NCBI GenBank assembly: GCA_036387415.1
Contig: DASVTU010000039.1
Coordinates: forward strand, 620,001 to 684,000
Source: DASVTU01 sp036387415
GTDB lineage: Bacteria > Acidobacteriota > Blastocatellia > Pyrinomonadales > Pyrinomonadaceae
Reading direction: 5' to 3'
Length of the DNA stretch: 64,000 bases
Under the pieces are notes generated by a model. It searched no databases and was not told where the DNA came from. It was given only the letters and a program-made list of their open reading frames with translations. Each line of letters starts with the position of its first letter. The stretch's first letter is position 1. The position numbers and the translations under genes were made by a program. Shown here one piece after another: positions 1-9,691 of this stretch.

Positions 1-255
1 CCAACCGACGGGCACGTTGTTACCCCAGATGCCGATGCCCGTCAAGACGAGATGCGCGATGGTTCCAAAGAGCATCATCGTCAGCAAAAAGGAGATGGTG
101 AAGCCGATGAACCAACCGATGGGCGTCCGCTTGCGTAGGACGAGCGCGCTGATTTTGTCCGTCACCGACGCAAACGTGTGTTCCGCGCCGAGCACGGGCG
201 GCGTCGGCGTGATGTGGATGCGCGTATCGTCGTGTGGATTGTCAACTTTCGCCAT
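1..255 (-). CDS. actC: Alternative Complex III subunit ActC (NrfD-like), N-terminal part
   Basis: The first 85 residues of a membrane protein that continues beyond the left edge. The start is ATG at 255, 7 bases after the stop of actB. A hydrophilic N-terminus of about 45 residues leads into a transmembrane helix beginning WFIGFTISFLL, followed by GIGIWGNNVPVGW, a stretch typical of NrfD/PsrC-type quinol-oxidising subunits of ACIII. ActC is known to be the integral membrane quinol-binding subunit that passes electrons to the iron-sulfur subunit ActB. The order actA-actB-actC matches the usual act operon. Only the N-terminus is visible, so the family call rests on this short match plus context. 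Confidence 0.88.
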   Translation of the reverse strand, partial: MAKVDNPHDDTRIHITPTPPVLGAEHTFASVTDKISALVLRKRTPIGWFIGFTISFLLTMMLFGTIAHLVLTGIGIWGNNVPVGW

Positions 256-262
256 TACGCTC

Positions 263-3200
263 TCATGCCTCGGTCTGTAGGTCGGGGTTGGGATTCCGCA
301 CGTAAGCCTGATAGGTGGTGCGCGGGCGCGTGTTCAAATCGGCCAGCAGACTGTAGTCGCGCGGCTCGCGTTTGAGCTTCGAGACGCGGCTTTCGGGGTC
401 GCCCGTGTCGCCGAAGACGATAGCCTGCGTCGGGCAAGCGGCCTGACAGGCCGTGACGATTTCGCCGTCGCGCACTTTGCGTCCTTCCTTCTCCGACTCG
501 ATTTTCGCGTGCTCGATGCGCTGGATACAGTAGGTGCACTTCTCCATCACGCCGCGCGAGCGCACCGTCACTTCGGGGTTGCGTACCATCTTGAGCGAAG
601 GCGTGTTCCAGTCCTGATAGAGAAGGAAGTTGAAGCGTCGAACTTTGTAGGGGCAGTTGTTCGAGCAGTAGCGCGTGCCGACGCAACGGTTGTAAACCAT
701 GTCGTTCGTGCCTTCTGCGCTGTGGACGGTGGCATGGACGGGACAGACCGGCTCGCACGGCGCGTTCTCGCAATGCATACACGGCACGGGCATGAAATAG
801 ACGCCCGAAGGGTTCTCCTTGAGGCCACGGAAGTATGCATCGACGCGGAGCCAGTGCATCTCTCGCCCGCGCGAAACCTGATCTTTGCCGACCACAGGGA
901 TATTATTCTCCGCCACGCACGCCACGACGCACGAACTGCAACCGACGCACGCGCCGATGTCAATCGCCATGCCCCACTTGTAGCCGCGCGAATTACGTTC
1001 GGGGTTTTCCGAGTAGTCGTAGCCTTCGTAGAGCGATTCATTTTCCAGAGGCTCGCGGTTTTCTCCGGCGGGTTTGGGCGGCTGCTTCTCTTCGTCGCGG
1101 TGCGGCGCGAGATGCGGGTCTTGTTTGTACTCGTCGAGCGTGCCGCCGCGCACAACCTCGCGCCCTTCCATGTTGAAATGCGTCTGCGTGGACGCGAGCA
1201 GATATGTGTCGCCCGTCTTGCGGACTTCCACGCCTGCGCCCGACCACATGGCGTCCGCCGTGCGAATCTCGTAGGCGTTGAAGCCGACAGGGGTTTCGGG
1301 AGAACTCGTCCCGACGCGACCCGCACGCCAGCGTCCGTAGCCGAGATGCACAGTCACGACGTTATCCGGTTGACCCGGCATCACCCACGCGGGCGCGCGA
1401 AGCGTCCGACCCTGATAACGAATCTCTATCACGTCGGCCTCAATCTGGCTGCCGAGGCTCGTCTGGTTATTTTTTCGCACGCCGTCGCCATTAGGCGCGC
1501 CTATGCTGTCTGCCTCGCTGCCGATGCCGAGACGCCGCGCCGTCGCAGGGCTAATCAAGGCGGCGTTGTCCCACGTCAACTTCGTGAGCGGTTTGGGTAG
1601 TTCCTGCAACCAGCCGTTGTTGGCGAAACGCCCGTCGTAGACGGTCGGGTCGGGACGAAACACAATCTCGAACGCTTCGCCGCCCGTTGCGGCTGACGGC
1701 GCGGTGGTTGGCGCGGCGAAGTTGCCCTGCACCTGCATGGCTTTCGTCGGAAGCGCGGTGTTCGGCACAACGCCATCGTGCACGGCATGTCGCCAAGCGG
1801 TTTCAAAGTCGCCGCCGCCCAGACGTGTCCGCCAAAAGTCGCGCACGATGTCGTAGCCGGAACGTTCGGGGCGCTCGGTGAAGGCGGCCAAGAATTCGTG
1901 TACGCTCTTGGTGTTGTAGAGCGGCGCGATGAGCGGCTGGATGATGCTGACGGTGCCGTCGAAGGCGCGCGTGTCGCCCCACATCTCAAGGTAGTGAGAT
2001 TCGGGGATGTGCCAATGGCACAACTGCGACGTTTCATCCTGATAGAGACTGAGATGGACGCGCAGCTTCACTTTGTCGAGAAGCTTGCGGTCGAGTTTCA
2101 AATCGGCGGGCGTGTTGTAGACCGGATTGCCGCCGACGATAACGAGCAGTTCCACTTGCCCGCCATCAATGGCCTTCACCAGTTCGCGCAGCGACGTGAG
2201 TTGGTCAACGTGCTGCGGCGGTGTGAAATCAATCGGGTCGGTGTGAAATACGGTCTGACCGACGTTGCCGAGCGACTGGTTCATCGCGTGTGCGAGCGCG
2301 TGGACGACCGCCGACTGCTCATCGCCCGCGACGACGATGCTGCGACCGCGCGATTGATTCAAATCGTTGGCGACCGCCTGAATCCAGCGCGCGTGTTCGG
2401 CAGAAGTGTTGGTAGCGACGGCTCCGCCCGGCGCACCGAGGGCGGCGGCAATCGCGCGCACGATGGCTTCCATCTCGCTCGGACGTACTGACAGGCGATG
2501 GTCTGCGAAGACGCCCGTGTTGGTCGGCGTCGCCTCGACGGCGTAGAGACGATTCATGTCCGTCTTGCCGTCAGTGAGTCGGCGTCGGTTGGCGAAGTCG
2601 CGCGCATGACGAAGATTGGCGGGGCCGCAGGAGAGGAAATCGGAATCGAGCGCGAGCACGCGGTCGGCGGCGTCGAAGCGATAGATGGTGTTGACGGGCG
2701 TGCCGAAGGCTAACCCTGCGCCCGTGCGTGCGCCGTCCGCTCCGGCGGGCTCGTACTGATGCCACGTCGCGCGGGGAAAACGATTGCCAATCTCCGCCAA
2801 CTGCGCGGCCATTGTCGGCGACACGACCGTGCCTGTCAGAAAACGAATCCCCGCGCCTCCGCTTGCGCCTTGCGCTTCGAGCATCTTGAAAAGGTCTGCG
2901 AGAAAGGCTGTGTAGTTGCGTATCTCTCCGCGATAGTTGAGCGTCTGCGAGCGGTCGGGGTCGTAGAGCGTCAGGACGGATGCTTGCGCAAATAAGTCCG
3001 ACGCACCGAGGCTGGCCGGATGGTCTGGGTTGCCTTCGATTTTGGTCGGGCGTCCTTCGTTGGAGCGGACGAGCAGACCCGTCGCCGCCCCTGCGAAGGG
3101 CATCGCGGTGGCGAAAAAGAGCGGCTTGCCCGGCACCATGCCTTCGGGCTGCCGGACGTAGGGCACAATGGTTTCAGGCGGTTGATACGAACAACCGCTC

Positions 3201-3451
3201 AGACCCGCCAGCGCCAGCGACGCGCCCATCAACTTGATAAACGTCCGTCGGTCAGTCCCCTCATCCCACTCCGACGCATGACGCGGAAACTCGCGTTGCA
3301 GCAACTCTCCAAATTCATCCGAGTCCGCCAGTTCTTCCAGACTGCGCCAGTAGTCACGCCCCTGCGCCGCGTTCAGTTTGGCACGCACTTCGTCGAGCCT
3401 GAGAGGGCGTCGAATCTTGTAGAGTTCGGGGAAAGTGTCTTTGATATGCAT
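263..3451 (-). CDS. actB: Alternative Complex III iron-sulfur/molybdopterin-like subunit ActB
   Basis: A 1062-residue fusion typical of ActB. An N-terminal twin-arginine motif (RRTFIKLMG near residue 69) is followed by a hydrophobic stretch ending in a lipobox-like LSGC. The middle is a molybdopterin-oxidoreductase-like domain; in known ActB proteins this domain has no molybdenum cofactor. The C-terminal quarter is a ferredoxin-like domain with Cys clusters CVGCSSC, CMHCENAPC, CVGTRYC and CTYC/CQAAC, enough for several Fe-S clusters. ATG 3451 has AAGGT 7 bases upstream. It lies 20 bases after actA and 7 before actC, so the three are one operon. Role: electron transfer from quinol to the haem subunits and the terminal oxidase. 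Confidence 0.95.
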   Translation of the reverse strand: MHIKDTFPELYKIRRPLRLDEVRAKLNAAQGRDYWRSLEELADSDEFGELLQREFPRHASEWDEGTDRRTFIKLMGASLALAGLSGCSYQPPETIVPYVRQPEGMVPGKPLFFATAMPFAGAATGLLVRSNEGRPTKIEGNPDHPASLGASDLFAQASVLTLYDPDRSQTLNYRGEIRNYTAFLADLFKMLEAQGASGGAGIRFLTGTVVSPTMAAQLAEIGNRFPRATWHQYEPAGADGARTGAGLAFGTPVNTIYRFDAADRVLALDSDFLSCGPANLRHARDFANRRRLTDGKTDMNRLYAVEATPTNTGVFADHRLSVRPSEMEAIVRAIAAALGAPGGAVATNTSAEHARWIQAVANDLNQSRGRSIVVAGDEQSAVVHALAHAMNQSLGNVGQTVFHTDPIDFTPPQHVDQLTSLRELVKAIDGGQVELLVIVGGNPVYNTPADLKLDRKLLDKVKLRVHLSLYQDETSQLCHWHIPESHYLEMWGDTRAFDGTVSIIQPLIAPLYNTKSVHEFLAAFTERPERSGYDIVRDFWRTRLGGGDFETAWRHAVHDGVVPNTALPTKAMQVQGNFAAPTTAPSAATGGEAFEIVFRPDPTVYDGRFANNGWLQELPKPLTKLTWDNAALISPATARRLGIGSEADSIGAPNGDGVRKNNQTSLGSQIEADVIEIRYQGRTLRAPAWVMPGQPDNVVTVHLGYGRWRAGRVGTSSPETPVGFNAYEIRTADAMWSGAGVEVRKTGDTYLLASTQTHFNMEGREVVRGGTLDEYKQDPHLAPHRDEEKQPPKPAGENREPLENESLYEGYDYSENPERNSRGYKWGMAIDIGACVGCSSCVVACVAENNIPVVGKDQVSRGREMHWLRVDAYFRGLKENPSGVYFMPVPCMHCENAPCEPVCPVHATVHSAEGTNDMVYNRCVGTRYCSNNCPYKVRRFNFLLYQDWNTPSLKMVRNPEVTVRSRGVMEKCTYCIQRIEHAKIESEKEGRKVRDGEIVTACQAACPTQAIVFGDTGDPESRVSKLKREPRDYSLLADLNTRPRTTYQAYVRNPNPDLQTEA

Positions 3452-3471
3452 TCTGCTACCTTGAAAATTCG

Positions 3472-4140
3472 CTACCTATGACACGTCGAACAGCTTGTCA
3501 GAATGGCGCTGCTGCGAACACGATAATCGCTTTTGAGTTGATGTCCCTGCTGGAGTTCAGCCTCCGACGTGCTCTCCTCGCGCCACGTCATGTCGAAGAC
3601 CTTATCCTTCGGGCGCAGGAAGCGTTCGGGCTGGCGATGACATTCCAGACACCATTCCATTTGCAGCGATTTGGCCTGATAGATGGCTGGCATTTCGTGG
3701 ACGGGGCCGTGGCAGGTGTTGCAGCCGACGCCCTTCGCGACGTGAATACTGTGATTGAAATAGACGTAATCCGGCAGGTCGTGGACGCGCGTCCACTCAA
3801 TCGGCCTGCCTTCCTTCCAACTCGAACGCACCAGTTCCAGATACGGACTCTCCGACCAGATTTGCGAATGACAATTCATGCATGTTTTGGTCGGCGGCAT
3901 TCCGGCGGTGTTGGAGATTTCAACCGACGTGTGACAGTAGCGACAGTCGATGCCGTCGTCGCCCGTGTGGTGCTTGTGCGAAAACTGGACGGGCTGCTGG
4001 CGTTCGATGTACTGCCCCGTGTTGTAGGACGAACGATTGATTTCCGCCAGCACCCATGCACCGGCCAGCAAAATAAATATCGCGCCGAAGATGCTCAACT
4101 TGGCGAGCGTGTTTGTGCTGTGATGGAAAATCTGCGGCAT
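3472..4140 (-). CDS. actA: Alternative Complex III multihaem cytochrome c subunit ActA
   Basis: A 222-residue protein with one N-terminal membrane anchor (about residues 13-32, LSIFGAIFILLAGAWVLAEI) and five CXXCH haem c sites: CRYCH, CMNCH, CNTCH, CLECH and CSTCH, the last at the extreme C-terminus. This is the expected ActA layout: an anchored pentahaem cytochrome that takes electrons from ActB. ATG 4140 is preceded by AAGG at about 10 bases. It is the first gene of the operon, and its promoter must lie in the spacer from 4141 upward. Confidence 0.93.
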   Translation of the reverse strand: MPQIFHHSTNTLAKLSIFGAIFILLAGAWVLAEINRSSYNTGQYIERQQPVQFSHKHHTGDDGIDCRYCHTSVEISNTAGMPPTKTCMNCHSQIWSESPYLELVRSSWKEGRPIEWTRVHDLPDYVYFNHSIHVAKGVGCNTCHGPVHEMPAIYQAKSLQMEWCLECHRQPERFLRPKDKVFDMTWREESTSEAELQQGHQLKSDYRVRSSAILTSCSTCHR

Positions 4141-4700
4141 TGTCTTAGCCTTGTTTGCCTGACTCTTTTAGCAATGCATTAACAATGGAAACGACGAAGG
4201 TCGTTCTCTGATGTCGGGTTGTAATTGTGTGGCGCGTCGAGTTTGTGCAGAGCAAAATGTTACGTATGAGCGGCGGATACACCCGTCCGCAGATGTCAAC
4301 GGTCTTGCGGTCTTGCGACACAATGCCCTTGCCAGCGAAGCCCCCTTGCTCCTATTCGCTTCTAGTACTGCTTTTCAGTTTTCTAGAAATACTACTTTTT
4401 TTTGAAAGGGGCAAGCGCAACTTCAAAATTAAGTATGAATAAACCACACCACCTTTATTAGCCAATTTAATTTAGCCCCGCGCGCCACATAAGTTTCGCA
4501 GTTTTTCACCCTTACACGCCTCACAAAACACCCGTCCGACGTGAGAATTCGACAAGCAGGATGGTCTATATTTGAAGGCGACTGGCTCGAATTTGTGCCC
4601 CGCAAACAAAACGGATGGAGACGCAGAAACAACAATTCTGCCCGCTTAAAGTACGAAGTGCGACGTTATCCGTGGAGTGTTGCGCTGCTTCGTCCCGCTG
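4141..4700. other. Intergenic spacer between divergent act operon and membrane glycosyltransferase gene
   Basis: About 560 bases with no convincing gene on either strand. It must carry the promoters of actA (minus) and of the gene starting at 4701 (plus), but I see no clear -35/-10 pair. The 4380-4520 part is AT-rich with a run of eight T near 4390. Near 4303 the 8-mer GGTCTTGC occurs twice in tandem. Unlike many spacers in this window it has no long palindrome. Confidence 0.5.
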
Positions 4701-6416
4701 ATGTTAGGATACGACGGAGGAGCACTTTCGCATCCCGTTCGTTCGATTGAGGAACTCATTATCACTTCAGGAAGATTCAAGACGTTTACGTTGGTTCTCT
4801 GCACGTTCGTCGCGTTCATCGCCTATTCCAACGTCCTCGGTTCCTTCTTTCTCTCTGACGATTTCGCGCAAATCGGCAAAGTGCTCGAAGGCGATTTATC
4901 CGTGACGTGGGGACAGAGCCACGGAGGTTTTTTCCGACCGCTCTTTATCTTCAGTTACTTCTTCGACGCCAAACTCTGGTCGCGCACGCCCTTCGGCTTT
5001 CATCTCACCAACCTACTGCTTCACATCCTCAACGCTTTTCTCGTCTTTCTTCTCTCCCAAAGTTTGATTCGAGATGCACGTCTCTCCGAAGCCCGACAGC
5101 AACGCGCCATCCCACTCGCCTCAGCGTTAATTTTTCTGCTTCATCCTTCGCACACCGAAGCCGTCACGTGGATTTCCGGTCGCGCCGATTTGCTTGCGAC
5201 CATCTTCGCACTGCTCTCTACGCTCTCTTTCGTCTCCTTTGCGCGCAGCACCGACCGACGCACGCATCTCGCCCTCTCGCTCGCCTTCTTCGCGCTCGCG
5301 TTGCTCTCGAAAGAGGCGGCCATCTCCGTCCCCTTCATGATGCTTTGCGTCGGCATCTATCTCGCAAAGCACGACGCGGAACGAGACGCCAGCAACCGAA
5401 GCTTTCAAACGTCGGCGAGTCGAAACGTCAAAGCGGTCGCGTTGTTTTTTCTGCTACTCGTCGTGTACATCGGTGTGAGAACCGCCGCGCTCGGCGCGAT
5501 GGTCGGCGGCTATGGCACGGGGCAACATCTCAACTTCACACACGGAGTAGTCGTCAGCCAACTTCTGCGTTTTTCTCTGCGCGCGTTGTTTCCGGCGTTG
5601 CTGCTCCGTTCGTTGCCCTTCCTCGAATCGCGTGCGCTCTCGCCCATTCTCATCGTGACGGGCATCGTGGTAATCATCGTCGCGGCCATTATTTTAAGAC
5701 GACGCGAACGACGGCGAACCATCGCGGCGCGCGTGCGACGGAATACGTTCGCGTGGCTGCTGGCGGCGCTCTTTGTCTCGTCGTTGCTGCCCGTCATCAA
5801 TCTCCGCATCAACGTCTTCGACACACAGGGCGAGCGTTTTCTCTATCTCGCGTCGGTCTTCTCTTCGGTCGCACTCGCCTTCATCACGTCAAAACTCATC
5901 CGCAACCGAACGGCGTGGACGGCGACGATTGTTTGCCTTCTCGCCTTTTATGCCGTCAGTCTCTGGCAGACGAATCGCATCTGGCGCGAGGCGTCCGTGC
6001 TTTCACGAAACATTCTCGACGAAACCGTCCGCCACGCGACGAACGACTCCATTCTGCTACTCAACCTGCCCGACAACCTCCGTGGCGCGCATCTCTATCG
6101 CAACGGTTTCGAGCAAGCCCTCCATTCGTTTCAAGATGCGAAACCAATCCGGCGCGCACACGTCGTCGCCTTTCACCCGCTCGCTTCCGCGAACGAACGG
6201 CTTGAGTTGAACGCAAATGAAGCGGGCGTGTTTTCGCTCCGTCCGTCGAACGACAAGACGACCTTCGAGCGCATCAACGACGCGCCTGAGTGTATGGAAA
6301 TTCTCGAAAAGTCCGAAAGATTGCTGCGGCTTCGTCTACGCGATTGCGCGCCGACAACAGACGTTTTTTACTACAGCGCCGGACGCATCCACGCCGTCGA
6401 ACCTCGCGCGCAATAG
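4701..6416 (+). CDS. Polytopic membrane protein, GT-C/TMTC-like glycosyltransferase
   Basis: About 571 residues from ATG 4701; an in-frame GTG at 4677 would add eight residues, and neither start has a strong ribosome site. The first helix is followed by LSDDFAQIG, the acidic luminal loop motif (DD after helix 1) typical of GT-C mannosyltransferases, then by repeated hydrophobic helices, LLHPSHTEAVTWISGRADLL and SKEAAISVP, which are hallmarks of the TMTC/PMT-like bacterial family. The C-terminal 150 residues are soluble. Such proteins use polyprenyl-phosphate sugars at the outer face of the inner membrane. No substrate can be inferred, and the neighbours are unrelated. Confidence 0.7.
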   Translation: MLGYDGGALSHPVRSIEELIITSGRFKTFTLVLCTFVAFIAYSNVLGSFFLSDDFAQIGKVLEGDLSVTWGQSHGGFFRPLFIFSYFFDAKLWSRTPFGFHLTNLLLHILNAFLVFLLSQSLIRDARLSEARQQRAIPLASALIFLLHPSHTEAVTWISGRADLLATIFALLSTLSFVSFARSTDRRTHLALSLAFFALALLSKEAAISVPFMMLCVGIYLAKHDAERDASNRSFQTSASRNVKAVALFFLLLVVYIGVRTAALGAMVGGYGTGQHLNFTHGVVVSQLLRFSLRALFPALLLRSLPFLESRALSPILIVTGIVVIIVAAIILRRRERRRTIAARVRRNTFAWLLAALFVSSLLPVINLRINVFDTQGERFLYLASVFSSVALAFITSKLIRNRTAWTATIVCLLAFYAVSLWQTNRIWREASVLSRNILDETVRHATNDSILLLNLPDNLRGAHLYRNGFEQALHSFQDAKPIRRAHVVAFHPLASANERLELNANEAGVFSLRPSNDKTTFERINDAPECMEILEKSERLLRLRLRDCAPTTDVFYYSAGRIHAVEPRAQ

Positions 6417-6458
6417 CAAAAACAGGGATTAGCCACAGAGACAGGGAGACACGGAGAC

Positions 6459-6529
6459 AGGAAAAGGGCAAAAGGTAAAAAGAAAGCACGTCATGCTTCT
6501 TTTTACCATTTGCCTTTTTACTGTTTCCT
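6459..6529. repeat. Tandem-repeat palindrome, GCAAAAGGTAAAAG word
   Basis: Left arm 6459-6499 (GGAAAAGGGCAAAAGG, GTAAAAAGAA) pairs with right arm 6503-6529 (CTTTTTACC, TTTGCCTTTTTAC) around a short loop at about 6500. It lies between convergent genes and touches the purL stop at 6530. Just to its left, 6430-6460 carries AGCCACAGAGACAGGGAGAC, a second repeat word that has no partner arm here. Confidence 0.85.
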
Positions 6530-8866
6530 TTATTCGGCGGCGGCGGCGATCGCTTCGGCCTGCATCCGACGTGCGAGCGAGGTGCGCCATGCGGTTTCGA
6601 GTTCGTGTATGTCGAGCGAGACGACCGATTCGCCTTCGATGTCGATGCGGAGTTCGTGGCCGCCTGTCGTTCCCAAGAGGTTGAAGGGGCAACCTTCTTG
6701 GGCGGCGATTTCGCGCAGTGCATCGTGCGCGGCAGCGTCGAAACTAACGACGATGCGCGAGGGCGACTCGCCGAAGAGATGCGCCTTTGCCGCCACCGTG
6801 CCCGTCAAGTTCACCGACGCGCCGACCGCGACGCGATTGAGCGACGAGAAACAGGATTCGGCGAGCGCGACGGCGAAGCCTCCGTCGGAACAATCATGAG
6901 CCGAACGCAGCAAGCCCGCTTCAGCCGCACGCAGGACGGCGCGTTGCACGGCGCGTTCGCGTTCTAAATCCAGTTGCGGTACACGCCCGCCGCGCATCAT
7001 CTCTTGGATGCTGCGCCCTTCGACGGTCGCGGCGTATTCGCTGATGGAGAGGTCGCCGTCGCGTGTTTCGCCGAAGAGTGCGATGTGGTCGCCCGCCTGC
7101 TTGAAGCCGTGTTGGATGATGCGCCGCACGTCTTCGACGATGCCGACCATGCCGACGACGGGCGTCGGATGAATGCCGCGCCCCTCCGTCTCGTTGTAGA
7201 AGGAGACGTTGCCGGAGACCACGGGCGTCTCAAACGCGCGACACGCCTCTGCCATCCCGTCAATCACCTCGGAGAATGCCCACATCACCTCCGCGCGTTC
7301 CGGCGAAGCGAAGTTCAGACAGTTCGTGATGGCGACGGGACGCGCGCCGACGCAAGTAACGTTGCGCGCCGCTTCCGCCACAATCAAACGCGCGCCCTCA
7401 CGCGGGTCGGCGGCGCAGTAACGACCGTTGCCGTCGAGACACATGGCGAGCGCGCGGCGCGTCTCTTTGATTCGCACGACCGCCGCGTCCGCGCCCGGCA
7501 AGACCGCCGTGTTCGTCCGCACCATGTGGTCGTACTGTCGATAGACCCAATGCTTCGACGCGATGTTCGGCGCAGCGACGAGACGCAGCAACGCCCCGTT
7601 GTAATCTAACGATTCCGTCTTATCCTTGAGAGCAACACCAACAGAATTATCACGACTATTGCTATCCACATTGCCGGACGCATCTTCGTTATCCTCCTTT
7701 GCGAATCGTTCGGGAGCGCGCATCGCGCGTTGGTAGACGGGCGCTTCGTCCGTCAGATGCGCGCTGGTGATGTCGGCCACCGTCTCTCCATGATGCAGGA
7801 CGCGTACGCGTCCCGTGTCTGTGACGTGACCGATGACGACGGCATCGAGTTCCCACTTCTTGAAGATGTCCACGACCTGCCGCGCGCGCCCTTTGTGCGC
7901 GACGATGAGCATGCGTTCCTGCGATTCGGAGAGCATGATTTCGTAGGCCGACATGCCCTGTTCGCGTTGCGGCACAAGGCCGACATCAATCTCGATGCCG
8001 TTACCCGCACGCGCCGCCATCTCGCACGACGAAGAGGTCAGCCCCGCCGCGCCCATGTCCTGAATCCCCGCGACCGCGCCGCTCCGCATCACTTCGAGAC
8101 ATGCTTCCAACAGCAGTTTCTCCAAGAACGGGTCGCCCACCTGCACGGTCGGACGTTTCTCAAGAGCCTCTTCGTCAAACTCTGCGGAGGCCATCGTCGC
8201 GCCGTGGATGCCGTCGCGTCCGGTTTTCGCGCCGACGTACAAGACGGGATTGCCCACGCCCGTCGCCTTGCCGAAAAAGATTTGGTCGTGGCGAACGAGA
8301 CCGAGCGCGAAGGCGTTGACCAGAGGATTCAAAGCGTAAGCATCATCGAAGGCGACTTCGCCGCCGACAGTCGCCACGCCGAACGCGTTGCCGTAGTGTG
8401 CGATTCCAGCGACGACGCCCGCCAGCAACGCGCGATTACGACGACCGTGTTCCGTGTCTTCGAGTGTGCCGAAGCGGATGGAGTTCATGGCGGCGATGGG
8501 TCGTGCGCCCATCGTAAAGATGTCGCGGAGGATGCCGCCGACGCCCGTCGCCGCGCCCTGAAAGGGTTCGATGAACGAAGGATGGTTGTGCGATTCGACC
8601 TTGAAGGCGGCGCACCAGCCGTCGCCCACGTCAACCACTCCGGCGTTCTCGCCCGGCGGCACAACGACGCGCTCGCCCGTCGTCGGCAGACGTTTCAGGT
8701 GCACGCGCGAGGATTTGTAGGAACAGTGTTCCGACCACATGACGGAGAAGATGCCGAGTTCGACAAACGTCGGCTCGCGTCCTAAAAGCTCTCTGATGCG
8801 TGTGAATTCTTCCGTCGTGAGATTGTGTGCGGCGACGGTCTCAGGAGTGATGGTTTCGGGATTCAT
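6530..8866 (-). CDS. purL: Phosphoribosylformylglycinamidine synthase subunit PurL
   Basis: 778 residues, the size of small-form PurL that works with separate PurS and PurQ, both present at 11.7-12.6 kb. It catalyses the ATP-dependent conversion of FGAR plus ammonia to FGAM in purine synthesis. Visible hallmarks are FVELGIFSVMWSEHCSYKSS near the N-terminus, KVESHNHPS, TGVGGILRDIFTMGARPIA, and two AIRS-type domain repeats. ATG 8866 begins MNPETITPETVA. It is transcribed alone, 135 bases from the next minus-strand gene, and the spacer contains a palindrome rather than an evident promoter. Confidence 0.97.
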   Translation of the reverse strand: MNPETITPETVAAHNLTTEEFTRIRELLGREPTFVELGIFSVMWSEHCSYKSSRVHLKRLPTTGERVVVPPGENAGVVDVGDGWCAAFKVESHNHPSFIEPFQGAATGVGGILRDIFTMGARPIAAMNSIRFGTLEDTEHGRRNRALLAGVVAGIAHYGNAFGVATVGGEVAFDDAYALNPLVNAFALGLVRHDQIFFGKATGVGNPVLYVGAKTGRDGIHGATMASAEFDEEALEKRPTVQVGDPFLEKLLLEACLEVMRSGAVAGIQDMGAAGLTSSSCEMAARAGNGIEIDVGLVPQREQGMSAYEIMLSESQERMLIVAHKGRARQVVDIFKKWELDAVVIGHVTDTGRVRVLHHGETVADITSAHLTDEAPVYQRAMRAPERFAKEDNEDASGNVDSNSRDNSVGVALKDKTESLDYNGALLRLVAAPNIASKHWVYRQYDHMVRTNTAVLPGADAAVVRIKETRRALAMCLDGNGRYCAADPREGARLIVAEAARNVTCVGARPVAITNCLNFASPERAEVMWAFSEVIDGMAEACRAFETPVVSGNVSFYNETEGRGIHPTPVVGMVGIVEDVRRIIQHGFKQAGDHIALFGETRDGDLSISEYAATVEGRSIQEMMRGGRVPQLDLERERAVQRAVLRAAEAGLLRSAHDCSDGGFAVALAESCFSSLNRVAVGASVNLTGTVAAKAHLFGESPSRIVVSFDAAAHDALREIAAQEGCPFNLLGTTGGHELRIDIEGESVVSLDIHELETAWRTSLARRMQAEAIAAAAE

Positions 8867-8872
8867 AAGAGA

Positions 8873-9007
8873 AACGATGAACTCGGAATGATGAACGATG
8901 AACTATAAGAGGAAAGCCGTTATCTTGCAATTCACTGAAGCGAAGCACTCGCTGCGGCCTCCGTTTCGATTGCTAGTTCATCGTTCAGAGTTTCGGGTTC
9001 GTCATTT
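8873..9007. repeat. Tandem-repeat palindrome, GATGAAC word
   Basis: Left arm 8873-8903 contains GATGAACTCGG, AATGATGAAC and GATGAAC. The right arm at 8975-9007 is its imperfect reverse complement (GTTCATCGTTCAG, GGTTCGTCATT). About 70 bases of loop separate them. The right arm runs over the TGA stop (9002-9004) of the thioredoxin-like gene. The element sits between two minus-strand genes, so it is both downstream of one and directly upstream of purL. Confidence 0.75.
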
Positions 9008-9685
9008 GGCGTCGAGCGTTTTGTCGAGCGCGGCGCGGAGTTCGGCGGGCTTGATGCGGCCTTTGTGTTGGAAGACGAGTTGGCCTGTGCGGTCGAAGAG
9101 AAAGGTGGCGGGGAGTTCGCCGCGCCAATCCTTATCGACGCCGAGAATCGCCGCTTCGGGGTCGTCGGCGTTCAAGAGGTAGGCGGGCGCGCGCGTGGCG
9201 CGCATGAGTTTGAGAAATGCGGGGACGGTCGTGTTGATTTCCGCCACGTCGTCGAGCGAGATGGTGATGAACTCTAGACCGCGCGGGCGGTAGTCGTCGT
9301 CGATTTTAACGAGGTCGGGAAACTCCTCGCGGCAGGGGTCGCACCATGTCGCCCAGAAGTTGACGAGCAGCGGCGTGCGCGCCTTCGCGCCTTCCTGTCG
9401 CAGCACTTTGGCGAGCGACGCTTCATTGAGTTCTGATACCTTGACGGCTTCCGCGTTCTTGTCGGGAGCGACGGCGGTGTTGGTCTGTTTGCGTTCGGGA
9501 GTCGGAGCGACGGACGCAGTGTTGCGCGTTTGTGTGGCGGAAGCGGCGCGTGTGCGTCGGGCGCGTCGCTTCTGCACGGTCGCGCCGTCGTTCGCGCCGA
9601 CTATCTGCGATGTGATGATGAAAAGCACGCCCGATGCGAGCGCGAGCGTGCTTTTCAAGATGAATTTCCGCTTGCTCGATGTCAT
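9002..9685 (-). CDS. TlpA/ResA-like thioredoxin-domain protein, membrane-anchored
   Basis: 227 residues. The N-terminus (MTSSKRKFILKSTLALASG) is a signal anchor or uncleaved signal peptide, followed by a low-complexity Arg/Thr/Ala linker to about residue 80 and then a thioredoxin fold with NFWATWCDPCREEFP, the CxxC active site of the TlpA/ResA family. PATFLFDRTG supplies the cis-Pro loop. Family members reduce disulfides or act in cytochrome c maturation outside the cytoplasmic membrane. It is 6 bases downstream of a redoxin gene, and the two form an operon. The C-terminal LDAK and stop abut a palindromic repeat arm. Confidence 0.85.
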   Translation of the reverse strand: MTSSKRKFILKSTLALASGVLFIITSQIVGANDGATVQKRRARRTRAASATQTRNTASVAPTPERKQTNTAVAPDKNAEAVKVSELNEASLAKVLRQEGAKARTPLLVNFWATWCDPCREEFPDLVKIDDDYRPRGLEFITISLDDVAEINTTVPAFLKLMRATRAPAYLLNADDPEAAILGVDKDWRGELPATFLFDRTGQLVFQHKGRIKPAELRAALDKTLDAK

Positions 9686-9691
9686 TTCGGT

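Noticed and set aside
509..1600. Plus-strand open frame of 363 codons opposite actB
   Set aside because: actB is unmistakable on the other strand; the frame reads as low-quality Arg/His/Ala sequence and is a codon-bias shadow.
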